Assembly (NCBI GenBank): GCA_037975125.1
Contig: CM075852.1
Location: forward strand, 3,203,214 to 3,267,213
Reading direction: 5' to 3'
DNA: 64,000 nucleotides
Source of the DNA: Latrodectus hesperus
Taxonomy: Eukaryota > Arthropoda > Arachnida > Araneae > Theridiidae
The notes under the pieces are model-generated. The model worked only from the letters and a program-made list of their open reading frames with translations. It searched no databases and had not been told where the DNA came from. Of the stretch, positions 54,771-64,000 are shown piece by piece (position 1 is the first letter of the stretch; every line of letters starts with the position of its first letter). The position numbers were made by a program, and so were the translations under genes.

Positions 54771-55760
54771 ATGGCTGAAAAGACATTGAAAATAACAAAC
54801 ATTTCTGCTTTTGCAGGAGAAACTTCTGAAGCAGACCTTTCTGAAAAAGACAAGGGAACTCAGAGACAATCTAATGAAGGGGTAGCAATGAAACCTTCAC
54901 AGGAGGTAGAAATGACCTCCAAACCATCTTCTTCTGGTGAGAGTCAGGAAGCTATCTCTAGCATGACTGACTCTCTGACCAGAATCAAGCTTAAAAAGAG
55001 AATATCTGGTGCACAGAAAAAGAGGCTGGTGAAGGAGCGCAAAATCGCTGAGGGGACTTGGGTTGAAAAACCCAAGGCAACCAAAGGCGAGAAGCGTCCT
55101 GCCAATCGGATGAACCAGGGCAAGGTCGGAAAGGCTGCCAAGAGAGAAGGACCTGAGGGATTTACTTACAGGGCGGCTCTCACGGCGATCAAGATGGCCG
55201 TGCTCTTAGAAGGTCATCCGAAAAAACGGTTAACAGAGAAACAGGCCTATGACCTGGAACTCTTGTTAACCAGGAAAATAGGAAGGAATGAGGAGGGCTT
55301 TGCCCCAACCTTCCTATCCTGTAAACTTGAAAACGGGGCTCTTATTATCAATTGTGCAGATCTGGAGAGCTCAAAGTGGCTGGAACAAAATGTCAATGAT
55401 ATAAGCCCTTGGCAAGAACATAAACTCTTGGTGGGTGAGGCAAGGAAACTTGTCAGAACCACCAAGATAATTGCAAAACTGCCAAAAATCTGTAATGAAC
55501 TGGAACCTAAAGAGCTCCTGAGAAAAATCGAGGCTCAGAACGGTGGGGTCACTCCATTGGAGTGGAACGTTCTTAACATTAAGAACGACCCATCTGGGCG
55601 GACCATCGTTCTTAGTGTGCCTGAATTAGATGCTGCCACACTTCGTGTAAGGGGATATAGGTTTCATATTGGACTTCACCATGTGCAGGCTAAAGTACTT
55701 GATAAACCTGCTCCTGCTGATGGGGGTGAAGGTAGTTCAAGCCAACCTCCACCACAGTAG
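54771..55760 (+). CDS. LINE ORF1 protein, 329 residues
   Basis: Start chosen at the first ATG (MAEKTLKITN); the frame is open further upstream but without an ATG. Residues about 20-75 are polar and Ser/Thr/Glu-rich, 75-130 strongly basic (KLKKRISGAQKKRLVKERK, KPKATKGEKRPANR), which fits RNA binding. The folded part, about 135-310 (AIKMAVLLEGHPKKRLTEKQ, LENGALIINCADLESSKWLE, SPWQEHKLLVG, KIIAKLPK), resembles the DUF4780-type region found in ORF1 of some arthropod LINEs. There is no CCHC zinc knuckle. ORF1 proteins coat the element RNA; here that role is inferred from position. ORF2 begins 41 bases before its stop. Confidence 0.88.
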   Translation: MAEKTLKITNISAFAGETSEADLSEKDKGTQRQSNEGVAMKPSQEVEMTSKPSSSGESQEAISSMTDSLTRIKLKKRISGAQKKRLVKERKIAEGTWVEKPKATKGEKRPANRMNQGKVGKAAKREGPEGFTYRAALTAIKMAVLLEGHPKKRLTEKQAYDLELLLTRKIGRNEEGFAPTFLSCKLENGALIINCADLESSKWLEQNVNDISPWQEHKLLVGEARKLVRTTKIIAKLPKICNELEPKELLRKIEAQNGGVTPLEWNVLNIKNDPSGRTIVLSVPELDAATLRVRGYRFHIGLHHVQAKVLDKPAPADGGEGSSSQPPPQ

Positions 55761-58700
55761 AAGTGGTACTACTAACCTCAGTAAGAAGTTTCTTGCTGGG
55801 GATATACACCTGGCCCTGATTCAAGAACCCTGGTTGGTTAGGGGAAGAATCAGTGGTCTCAAAGGAACTAAAGGTAAGCTTATCTATTGTACTAATGGTA
55901 ACGCTAGAACTTGTATACTCTTACATAAAAACATTGAGGTTCTTCCCCTCTCTGAATTTATTCTTAGGGACCTGACAGCTGTGAAAGTCAGACTCAACAT
56001 AGAGGGTAGGGACAGGGAAATTGTTTTTGGCTCTGGATACCTGCCCTATGAAGAGAAGGCTCCACCTGACCATTCTCTGCACAAGCTCATGAACTTTTGC
56101 AGTAATAACAACTTACAGGTAGTCCTAGGACTAGACTGTAATGCTCATCATGTTGTCTGGGGAAGTACGGACACAAATAAAAGAGGTGAGTACCTTTTGG
56201 AATTTATTCTAAACTATGGGTTAGATATTCTAAATGTGGGCAACAAACCAACTTTTATTACTTCCAATCGATCTGAAGTAATTGACATTACTATAGCGAC
56301 AACGCTGATTAGTAAAAATATCAAATACTGGAAAGTAGATGACAGACCTTCTGGTTCAGATCATCAAAACATCCATTTTGAAATTCACTCTAATGTGTGT
56401 CTGGATCGCATATTCAGAGACCCAGTTAGGACGGACTGGAAGAAATTCCAAGAAGAACTGACTGGGTTGATTGAGCTCGGGAACAGACCTATTAGAGACA
56501 ACTACGATCTAGAAGTTACAGCAGATCTCCTACAGAGAAGTATTCTAGATTCTTATCATAACAATTGCCCCATTCGCACTAGAAGAGCTAAACTCCAATG
56601 CCCTTGGTGGAATGACTCTCTAGCTGCCGAAAGAGCAAATGTTAGAAAACTTTTTAACAAAGCTAAGAAAAATGGTGAATGGGAGAACTATAAAAGGGCC
56701 CTCACTATTTATAACAAACTTGTTAGAAAAAGCAAAATTAACTCCTGGAGAAAGTTCTGTGACGAGATAGATTCTATTTCTGAAGGAGCTAGACTCCAGA
56801 AACTCCTTAAAAGGGATGAACCTATTTTGGTTGGTACCCTAAAAGACGAGGAGGGTAATTTTGCTGCTTCCGGAAAAGGGGTTATGGAAATTATGACCAG
56901 GACTCACTTCCCGGGAGCTAGAGATATTTATAGCAACGAAGGGGAACATTGCATTGGCTCTTTGCAAAGAGTCAATAGCAATCAATGGACCATCGCTAAA
57001 AATATCATAAACTACAACATTGTTAAATGGGCAATTTTTGCCTTTAAACCTCTAAAATGCCCTGGGCCTGATGGAGTTATGCCCATCATGATCCAGAAGG
57101 CAGAGAAGGTTGTCATACCAATGCTAACTAGAATTTATAGAACTAGTTTGGCCCTGGGATATATACCAAAGACATGGCAAAAGACTAGGATTGTCTTCAT
57201 TCCAAAACCTGGCAAGGACACTTATGACCAGGCCAAGTCATACAGACCAATCAGTCTTTCTTCATTCTTTCTTAAAATTATGGAGAAAATCATTGATCGG
57301 CATATTAGAGATTACTTGGGTAGAAATAGTCCCTTGCATGCTCTTCAATTTGCCTATCAACCCGGCAAATCTACAGAGACTGCTCTACATCAGCTAGTTT
57401 CCAAGATTGAAGCCACTCTGGATCAAAAGGATATTGCCTTGGCAACTTTCCTCGACATCCAGGGTGCTTTTGATAATACTTCCCATCCATCCATCCTCAA
57501 TGCACTTAGAGGGGCAGGGATTAATCAGACCCTGTGTACTTGGATTGAGGCCTTAATTTCGGATAGATATATACAAATGAACATCTTCGGTGAATCATTT
57601 GAAAAAAAGACTACTAGAGGTTGTCCTCAAGGAGGTGTTCTGTCACCATTACTTTGGAACCTAGTTGTAAATAGCCTTATAAAACATCTAAATGATAAGG
57701 GCTATTATACGCAGGGATATGCTGATGACATTGTCATCCTTATCCTTGGTAAAGATTTTGACATAACTTGTCATCTCATGCAGGATGCTCTAAGTTATGT
57801 AGGTCAATGGTGCATGGATAGGGACCTGATGGTTAATCCTCAGAAAACCTACCTTGTACCTTTTACACGCAAAAAGAAACGGAAAGGTTTTTTCATACCA
57901 AGACTTTTTGATGTTGAAATCAATGTGGCTTCAGAGGTGAAGTATCTGGGCATCTATTTAGACCAGAAACTCACCTGGAATAAGCACATTGATGATAGGA
58001 TCAACCGAGCAAAGAAAAGCATTGTGATTTGCAGGCGAATGCTTGGTAAGAACTGGGGTTTACATCCAAAACTGATGCTATGGATGTACACAGCTTTTGT
58101 CAGGCCCATTTTCACATATGCCTGTGTGATCTGGTGGCATAAGGTGGAACAGAAGACTGTGATTGACAGATTGAGGAGTCTACAAAGACTAGCCTGTCTC
58201 TGCATCACAGGAGCAATCTCCACCACGCCAACCAGAGCATTGGAGGTTGTGTTGGATCTGACTCCCTTGGACATCTTCATATGCAGCGTTGCAAGATTGA
58301 ATGCATACAGAATGAAGCTGCAAAACCACTGGTATGACCAGCCTGTTGCCAAAGGGCACAAGGGCATCACCAGGAAATTTCAAGACCCTACTTTTCTGAT
58401 GCCATCTGACATCATGGAAAAAACATACATGTTTGACAAGACATTTGATGTAGTTTTTCCAACTAGAGAGGAATGGGATAACAACATGTTTGAAACTAAA
58501 ACAGGAGATCTAATCTGGTACACAGATGGATCACTGAAGAACAGCCTCTCAGGTCTGGGAGTTTGTGGCGTGTCACCAAGAATCAGCTTGTCTGTAAGCC
58601 TTGGGCGATACGCTTCGGTCTTCCAGGCAGAAGTTTTGGCCATTATCCACTGTCTGCAACTGAATATGAAGAAGGGCTACTACGATAAGCGGATTCTCAT

Positions 58701-59349
58701 TTTCAGTGACAGTCAAGCCGCTTTAAAAGCGCTTAATTCCTTCGAAATCAAATCTAAAATGATTCTGGAGTGTAGAAACCTTCTTACAGAACTGGCAACT
58801 AGAAACAGGGTGATCCTTGTATGGGTGCCAGGGCATAAAGGTATCGAAGGCAATGAAAGGGCTGATGAGCTTGCTAAACAAGGATCGTCTTTTGTTCCCA
58901 TTGGTCCAGAACCTTTTTGTGGGATCAATTTGAAGACCGCAAAAACCAATGTTCGCAGATGGGAAAAACGGAAGATGTATGAAGCTTGGCTCAAATCTCC
59001 TGGTCAAACCCACGCTAAAGGTATGATCTGTAGATCATCAGCGAGGATTTCCTATGAAATTCTAAGATGCTCTAGGCAGAAGATACGTTTAATCGTAGGC
59101 TTCATAACTGGGCACTACTATTTCAGAAAACATCTCCATAAAATGGGACTGTTTCAGCAAGATCCTATCTGCAGGAAATGTCATATGCAAGAGGAAACGG
59201 CCAAGCATATCATTTATGAATGCGAGGCTCTTGCCCTCCCTAGATTAACCTCTTTAGGCATCATCCATACTAGAAAGTTGCACCTAGATTCCATTAAAGG
59301 GTTATCAGACTTTATTAATAAAGTGGGTGATCTGAGCAAATGGAACTAA
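55720..59349 (+). CDS. LINE ORF2: endonuclease, reverse transcriptase and RNase H, 1209 residues
   Basis: Start at the ATG of MGVKVVQANLHHSRSG, within the end of ORF1. APE-type endonuclease, residues about 5-225: LIQEPWL, GLDCNAHHVVWGS (Asp139, Asn141) and SDHQN (Asp214, His215). Reverse transcriptase, about 450-750: FIPKPGKD, YRPISLSS, FLDIQGAFD (Asp579), GCPQGGVLSPLLWN (634 on), GYADDIVIL (Tyr667-Asp670) and KYLGIYLDQKLTW. RNase H, about 930-1055: YTDGS (Asp936), FQAEVLAI (Glu971), FSDSQAA (Asp997), WVPGHKGIEGNERADELAK (Asp1049). C-terminal CRKCHMQEETAKHIIYEC from Cys1151 is the usual Cys/His motif. No stops or frameshifts. It would nick target DNA, copy its RNA by target-primed reverse transcription and degrade the RNA strand. 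Confidence 0.96.
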   Translation: MGVKVVQANLHHSRSGTTNLSKKFLAGDIHLALIQEPWLVRGRISGLKGTKGKLIYCTNGNARTCILLHKNIEVLPLSEFILRDLTAVKVRLNIEGRDREIVFGSGYLPYEEKAPPDHSLHKLMNFCSNNNLQVVLGLDCNAHHVVWGSTDTNKRGEYLLEFILNYGLDILNVGNKPTFITSNRSEVIDITIATTLISKNIKYWKVDDRPSGSDHQNIHFEIHSNVCLDRIFRDPVRTDWKKFQEELTGLIELGNRPIRDNYDLEVTADLLQRSILDSYHNNCPIRTRRAKLQCPWWNDSLAAERANVRKLFNKAKKNGEWENYKRALTIYNKLVRKSKINSWRKFCDEIDSISEGARLQKLLKRDEPILVGTLKDEEGNFAASGKGVMEIMTRTHFPGARDIYSNEGEHCIGSLQRVNSNQWTIAKNIINYNIVKWAIFAFKPLKCPGPDGVMPIMIQKAEKVVIPMLTRIYRTSLALGYIPKTWQKTRIVFIPKPGKDTYDQAKSYRPISLSSFFLKIMEKIIDRHIRDYLGRNSPLHALQFAYQPGKSTETALHQLVSKIEATLDQKDIALATFLDIQGAFDNTSHPSILNALRGAGINQTLCTWIEALISDRYIQMNIFGESFEKKTTRGCPQGGVLSPLLWNLVVNSLIKHLNDKGYYTQGYADDIVILILGKDFDITCHLMQDALSYVGQWCMDRDLMVNPQKTYLVPFTRKKKRKGFFIPRLFDVEINVASEVKYLGIYLDQKLTWNKHIDDRINRAKKSIVICRRMLGKNWGLHPKLMLWMYTAFVRPIFTYACVIWWHKVEQKTVIDRLRSLQRLACLCITGAISTTPTRALEVVLDLTPLDIFICSVARLNAYRMKLQNHWYDQPVAKGHKGITRKFQDPTFLMPSDIMEKTYMFDKTFDVVFPTREEWDNNMFETKTGDLIWYTDGSLKNSLSGLGVCGVSPRISLSVSLGRYASVFQAEVLAIIHCLQLNMKKGYYDKRILIFSDSQAALKALNSFEIKSKMILECRNLLTELATRNRVILVWVPGHKGIEGNERADELAKQGSSFVPIGPEPFCGINLKTAKTNVRRWEKRKMYEAWLKSPGQTHAKGMICRSSARISYEILRCSRQKIRLIVGFITGHYYFRKHLHKMGLFQQDPICRKCHMQEETAKHIIYECEALALPRLTSLGIIHTRKLHLDSIKGLSDFINKVGDLSKWN

Positions 59350-59445
59350 GAAACATTAGGTTTGGAGTTAACAGTACAAAATACTGATAAAAGCAGAGGT
59401 GCTCAATGACATACAAACCCAACTCGAAGAAGAAGAAGAAGAAGA

Positions 59446-59530
59446 TGCATGATGCCTAAAGAAGTTAATCTAGGGAGGGCAAGAGCCTCGCATTCGTAAA
59501 TGATATGCTCTGCCGTTTCCTCTTGCGAAC
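59446..59530 (-). mobile_element. 5'-truncated LINE copy (second), right part
   Basis: Continuation of 54272-54457 after the full-length LINE: TAAAGAAGTTAATCTAGGGA to CTGCCGTTTCCTCTTG. Together the two parts match the first truncated copy at 53891-54150. Confidence 0.88.
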
Positions 59531-59660
59531 AATAATCCTCTCTCTCTCTCTTAATTATTAACAAGTAATAACTATCAAGCTCTCTCTTAATTATTAACAA
59601 GCAATAACGATAATATCTATTAAGCTTAATTATTAACAAGCAATAAAGATAATAACTTAT
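59531..59660. repeat. (CT)n and third block of the ~39-bp array
   Basis: CAATAATCCTCTCTCTCTC, then ATTATTAACAAGCAATAACG units. This closes the duplicated structure that began at 53748. Confidence 0.85.
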
Positions 59661-60261
59661 AATTAAAACATGAATCTTTGTAAGGTAGGTATGTATTTTC
59701 TAAATATGCACATTATCTGGTACGAATATGTTACAGCAAATTTGGAAGAAACATGTGTGACAGTTTGTTTCTTTTTAACAAAGAAATTGAATTTCTCAAT
59801 TGGTTGCTACCATTGATTTGTGCGATGAAAGAGTTTTGCGCTACTTTAATTAATTTTGGCATAGAATTTAAATTTGATAGATATTGATTGAGAAAATGAA
59901 TGACTTTCTTGCATCTGTCTGAATAAAATATTTTATAAAAGAGAATTATTCTGCGGAAGAACTCACCTGACTCTTTCGAGAGATAAAGTAAAAGTAGTTG
60001 AGATATAGTTACCGCGTTTTGAATCTTATTAAAGTTTTGATGCATATATGTAAATAAATTTCACTTTTTTAGTTTGTATAAAAGCCTATGTTCATTGTAA
60101 ATGAAGAAACTATTAAACAGGACAACATGTTGTATGCAAGTTGTAAACTTCTATCCTATCTTATTCAAAAATTTTTTGTGAAACAATTATGAGAGTATGA
60201 TTCACGTAATGTAGATAGATACAAGTTAGCAGTTTGAACTGCCAATAATTTTTTTATTTAT

Positions 60262-60600
60262 TTAAAATGCTCGGATATTTGGCTGCGACCCCATTAGATC
60301 CCACCTATTGACACGAGGGGTGGAACTGATGACATTTTGTATACTGAAGGACCCAGTGGGGGTGGGATCGCTACTCCGAAAATGTGTGAGTAATTTAGAA
60401 GAGGGCCAAGCGCACAGCCCGCAGAGTTGGGTTTCCATTCCCTGAAGTATCACTGGAGTACATTATGAGAAACATTATTGGAGTATATTACGACTTATTT
60501 TATGTTCATCCATTAGGGAGTACAACCGGTCATTGCCTGGGCCAGTATAAAACTCAGAAGCTTCTGATTGAAAGAACGCTTTTCTCAACCTAATTATAGC
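60262..60600. other. Unidentified GC-richer block with a TATA-like sequence
   Basis: It stands out from its A+T-rich flanks, with runs such as GACCCAGTGGGGGTGGGATC, and ends with AGTATAAAACTC at about 60545. A 63-codon open frame on the minus strand (60262-60453) has no recognised features. It could be a solo LTR or another repeat fragment; no terminal repeats found. Confidence 0.3.
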
Positions 60601-61089
60601 GAAATCGATTGAAATAATTTAGGCTAATTAAACCTATATGTAAATAAAATGAGAAATTCATGGTTATTTTTTTTAAAAATTTACATGCAATTAAAAATCT
60701 AAAATCAACCCAGATGAAGAAATAGAATAAAAATTTGAAAAAGTACATAACAATAAAATTATCCAGATTATTTTTTTAAGAAAAGATGATTATTTTAAAG
60801 AACCTGTGCGTAAAACAAAAACACAATACTCATTATAAAGCTATAAGATTACACAAAGTGCTTTTTTTTTGAGAAAAACTCGGAAAATTCCAGTAAAATT
60901 CATAACTTTCATGGCATTAGGTTTGAGCTTTAGGTTATAACAAATAAACAGGTTTTCACTACAATAAGCTCATAAAAAGAACCAAATTCCGGTAAGAATA
61001 TCACAACTTTTTTTCCTTTCAATTTCTGATTAGTAATAATCAGTCTTTGAAGTTACTTCCGTAATGAAACAAGTCACCAGAAATCAACT

Positions 61090-61171
61090 GCAATTTCTGC
61101 CTATCATCAATAATTAACATGCAATCCATTGTGTGTTTACATGTTAATTATTGATGATAGTTAGAAATTGC
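61090..61171. repeat. Hairpin: 32-bp arms with two mismatches, 18-nt loop
   Basis: Arms 61090-61121 and 61140-61171, including CTATCATCAATAATTAACAT in the inner part, which pairs perfectly. Confidence 0.93.
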
Positions 61172-61689
61172 AATAACATGAAAAATGGTAAATTTTTCAT
61201 GCTTTACTTTTCAATTTCTGTTCATTTCACAGTTTTGTGTCCTTTCTTGCATACGTTTAAATTTGACAATATCATCAAAATCAGATTTAGCTTAACTGTT
61301 CCTGTGTTTATATGTACACAATCTATCCAACACATGCTTATCATAATGCTATTGTTTCAACAAAAATAATCAAATCAAAATGTTTTTCGCTAACTTGCAT
61401 CTGTAGAAACAGGCATGGAATACCTGGTTGCGCTTTGCAACATCACAAGTATGTGTTTCTGCCCAATGACGTTAAAATAACTTATTTTCCTTATAAATTT
61501 TAAGAACTGTATATTTATGTGTCGCTTAAAAGTCATTTTTTTTAATTCGAGTAAATTTTATATATATTCATTGAAACTGGTAAAACTTGTCAAAAATATA
61601 TAAAAGGAGGTTCATTAATAACTAACAAATACATAGTTCAATATGTTCAAAACCAATTATTTTTTGACAGTAATTTCTTTATTATAAGA
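61172..61689. other. Gene-free DNA
   Basis: Nothing recognised beyond short random open frames. Confidence 0.45.
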
Positions 61690-61894
61690 AGCTGAGCTAG
61701 TAGCTGAGAGGTTAGCACTCATGGCTTTGCTTTAGCAGTCCGTGGGTTTGAATCCCACTTTGGGCTTGGATGTTTGTAATGGTTCGGAATCCATTTTAAA
61801 CCGAAGAAACCTATCTAATTATCCCTCACGTGCAGAAAATGACTGTTGGGTGTGTGTGAATGGCTAAAGAAAGAAACCAAACTTTATAATAAAA
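61690..61894 (+). mobile_element. tRNA-derived SINE, third type
   Basis: A box TAGTAGCTGAGAGGTTAGC and B box GGGTTTGAATCCC, followed by TTTGGGCTTGGATGTTTG and a body not shared with families A or B apart from the head and GGATGT start. It ends at about the hAT element. Confidence 0.72.
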
Positions 61895-62250
61895 CAGGGC
61901 TTCTTAAACTATGGGTCGCGACCCCATTTGGGGTCGCGACCCCATTTGAGGTCGCGTAGCAAAATTCTGGGGTCGCGAGAGATAAAAATACAATTTAACA
62001 GAAAATGTTTTTTAACTTGTAAAATTATTGTTATAAAGATAAAATAACAATTATCGTAGATAATTTAGATTTTTGTATGTTTCAAAACGAATTCTAAACT
62101 TATATATTTTTATATGTATATGTATATTGTTACCTAATAAATAAACTAACAAAAAATATTAATTTATTTTTCTTTTATATTTGTATGGGGTCGTCAAGAA
62201 ACTTGCAATCATAAATGGGGTCGTGAATTACAAAAGTTTAAGAAGTCCTG
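61895..62250. mobile_element. hAT-type MITE, 356 bp
   Basis: Ends CAGGGCTTCTTAAACT and the complement of CAGGACTTCTTAAACT, inverted with one mismatch in 16. The 8-bp target duplication TAATAAAA is identical at 61887-61894 and 62251-62258, diagnostic of hAT elements. Inside the left end is a repeated GGGTCGCGACCCCATTTG, as in many hAT MITEs. No coding capacity. Confidence 0.95.
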
Positions 62251-62443
62251 TAATAAAACAAATGCCATTTTTGTGATTGTTTATAGAAATGATTATCATA
62301 TTATTCATGCAAGAAATAAAGATTGAACATTTTTTTCGATATTTAGGCATGGTTCAAATAAATAAAAAAATTAGACATTTTTTTTGACTGAGTGAATTGT
62401 TTGATGGAAAAGCTTGTAATGATGATGACTAAAATATGTGTTA

Positions 62444-62862
62444 CACATATTTTATTATCATGGTAAAATATATTTCACACACATATTTTACTATCACCAT
62501 GGTAAAATATTTCACACACATATTTTACTATCACCATGGTAAAATATGTATTTCACACACATATTTTACTATCACCATGGTAAAATATACATTTCACACA
62601 CATATTTTACTATCACCATGGTAAAATATGTATTTCACACACATATTTTACTATCACCATGGTAAAATATGTATTTCCACACATATTTTACTATCACCAT
62701 GGTAAAATATGCATTTCACACACATATTTTACTATCACCATGGTAAAATATACATTTCACACACATATTTTACTATCACCATGGTAAAATATGTATTTCA
62801 CACACATATCTTACTATCACCATGGTAAAATATGTATTTCACACACATATTTTACCATTCCA
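62444..62862. repeat. Minisatellite of hairpin units, ~41 bp, about 10 copies
   Basis: Each unit is ATATTTTAC, TATCACCATG, GTAAAATAT then about 13 bases ending CACACAC. The two 9-base arms are complementary, so every unit can fold alone. Copies differ at a few sites between arms, and the stems are nearly invariant. Confidence 0.93.
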
Positions 62863-63049
62863 TTTGTTGGTATATTTTCAGCCGGGTAAAAATAAAAATT
62901 ATAACTTAAAAAAAAAAAAAAAAAAAATCTGAAAAGCAACGAAAACTTAAATTGGCAACACTATAATGAAAACAAAGGACCCTATTTTGGCAAAATAAGG
63001 CTAGAATGCAAAAATAAAAATAAAATAAAATTTCTATGAAAATGTTATA

Positions 63050-63566
63050 CACTACTGGTCACCCAAATTGCAACACCAAAAAAGACAATAGATGACAACA
63101 AAATTTATTTTGTAGATAACATGTTGACCAAGTATCAAAAGTTTAAATTTATAGATTTCTGTGAAGTGTGGTTCTGGCCAAAATCAGTAGCCATTGTTGG
63201 AGATCACATCTGTCACACGCCTTAGTATTGATTCAAAGAGACTTTTGATGTGTTCTTCCAAAATCTCAGTAGGTCACTATTTTTCCTCTGTCGAATCGGA
63301 TACTTGATAAAAAAAATGATCGCTGTTTTCTACGAGGCATAATTGATCGTTTTTGTTTTTGAAAAAAACCACAAGAAACATACAATTGCCAAACTTGAAA
63401 TCGTCGAAATCTCCAAATAGCGCTTTGACGTGGAGTCACAGGCGAGTGTGATGTCAGTCTGCGCTGAAATTCAAATCATTTGCATATCTCCGCTAATGCT
63501 TGTTGTGAATTTTTATGTTATTTACATGATTCCTTCAGGATGCTGCATTTACGGTGACTAGCTGTG
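63050..63566 (-). mobile_element. Internally deleted Tc1 element, 517 bp
   Basis: The left end CACTACTGGTCACCCAAATT is matched by a worn right end (GGTGACTAGCTGTG at 63553-63566). TA flanks both. On the minus strand the remnant begins MPRRKQRS at 63340 and ends TEILEEHIKSLFESILRRVT at about 63220, so the N- and C-terminal ends of a transposase are fused and about 900 bases are lost. A different Tc1 family from 24053, though the ends are related. Confidence 0.85.
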
Positions 63567-63568
63567 TA

Positions 63569-64000
63569 ATTGCATTAAATTGAGTAGATAAGAAATGTTT
63601 ATAGATATACTAGTGGAATATAAGTCAGCATTTGAAAATGAAGCAATTGAGTCAGTAGATAGAAAATTAATCATATTGAATAAACTAATTGAACACAACA
63701 GACAAAAAATATTATTGAGTACTCTAATTTGCGTGACACAAATTTCAGCAAAATTTGTGTCTCCCTGTAAATTCTGAAACGCTGACAAGACCAGTTTGGT
63801 TAGCTGCTGGATTAAGTAGGGAAACGCATAATGCCAAGAAATCGATAGAAATTAGCCAACTGAACTCATTTAGAATAGGGTTCACAGTATTGGTAAAAAT
63901 TATCATTGATTTAAAGCAAAAGTGCTCTATATTCAAATCCATAAGTCTGAACATTAAAGGCGTTATTAATATAATAGAAAATATCAATGTCAAAGACATA
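63569..64000. other. No recognised gene
   Basis: Open frames of 60-84 codons on both strands without recognisable family features. Confidence 0.4.

Larger units (their letters stand above)
54459..59445 (+). mobile_element. Full-length non-LTR retrotransposon with two intact ORFs, 4987 bp
   Basis: Starts CCTGGAACCAGGGGGTATG and ends AACTC(GAA)n. It is flanked by TGGATGATGCC (54447-54457) and TGCATGATGCC (59446-59456), an 11-bp target duplication with one mismatch. A ~310-base 5' region is followed by ORF1 (54771-55760), overlapped for 41 bases by ORF2 (55720-59349) in the +1 frame, then a ~95-base 3' region. Both ORFs are free of stops and all catalytic motifs are present, so the copy looks young and possibly competent. 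The endonuclease-RT-RNase H order, the ANLHHSRSGT start and the lack of zinc knuckles in ORF1 suggest the I/LOA/R1 side of the LINE tree; the clade is not certain. Its 5' start is shared with the mini-LINE, supporting full length. Confidence 0.94.

Noticed and set aside
57954..59013. Minus-strand frames of up to 138 codons within the LINE
   Set aside because: They are antisense to the intact ORF2.
63595..63777. A possible short coding exon near the window end, possibly receptor-like
   Set aside because: No membrane segment or splice pattern strong enough to support it.

Overview
The window looks like nuclear DNA of an arthropod, most likely a spider. It is strongly A+T rich, with long (TA)n and (CA)n microsatellites, GT-AG introns, tRNA-derived SINEs, and a mix of LINE, Tc1, mariner and hAT elements. 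The spider assignment is an inference from family resemblance, not a search result. There is no operon, CRISPR array or other prokaryotic feature.

Host genes. One gene is clear: a GT49 glycosyltransferase of the B4GAT1 (beta-1,4-glucuronyltransferase 1) type on the minus strand. Its large coding exon is 13291-14421 and its last coding exon is 3314-3508, separated by a 9.8-kb intron full of repeats. A 3' splice site just upstream of the ATG and a CpG-dense patch at about 14930-15170 suggest a non-coding first exon. A second, weaker candidate is a small cysteine-rich terminal exon at 53554-53719 (minus).

Layout. 1-3300: 3' fragment of a dead LINE, then unassigned DNA. 3314-15170: the GT49 gene; its intron holds an internally deleted mariner, two copies of a ~390-bp repeat, a 52-bp minisatellite and a SINE. 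15170-24050: mostly gene-free, with a ~295-bp (TA)n tract, a SINE and a perfect hairpin. 24053-25462: dead Tc1 element. 25465-34096: the longest gene-free stretch. 34110-36184: SINE with perfect target duplication, then a 1.44-kb mariner-group element whose transposase has five stops but no frameshift. 37170-40040: dead LINE with an internal minisatellite. 43840-44360: Tc1 remnant. 47836-49427: a three-level nest (SINE, inside it an inverted SINE of the same family, inside that a deleted LINE), each inner insertion marked by a perfect target duplication. 50724-52607: a SINE and a second deleted mariner. 53554-59660: Cys-rich exon, a tandem-duplicated array with truncated LINE pieces, and an intact 4.99-kb LINE with two open ORFs. 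60262-64000: an unidentified GC-richer block, a hairpin, a SINE, a hAT MITE with an 8-bp target duplication, a minisatellite of hairpin units and a deleted Tc1 element.

Most of the non-repetitive sequence carries no recognisable gene. The main interest is the mobile-element history: an apparently intact LINE beside its own 822-bp deletion derivative, several transposons that lost the catalytic core but kept their ends, and a set of short near-perfect hairpins in otherwise neutral DNA.
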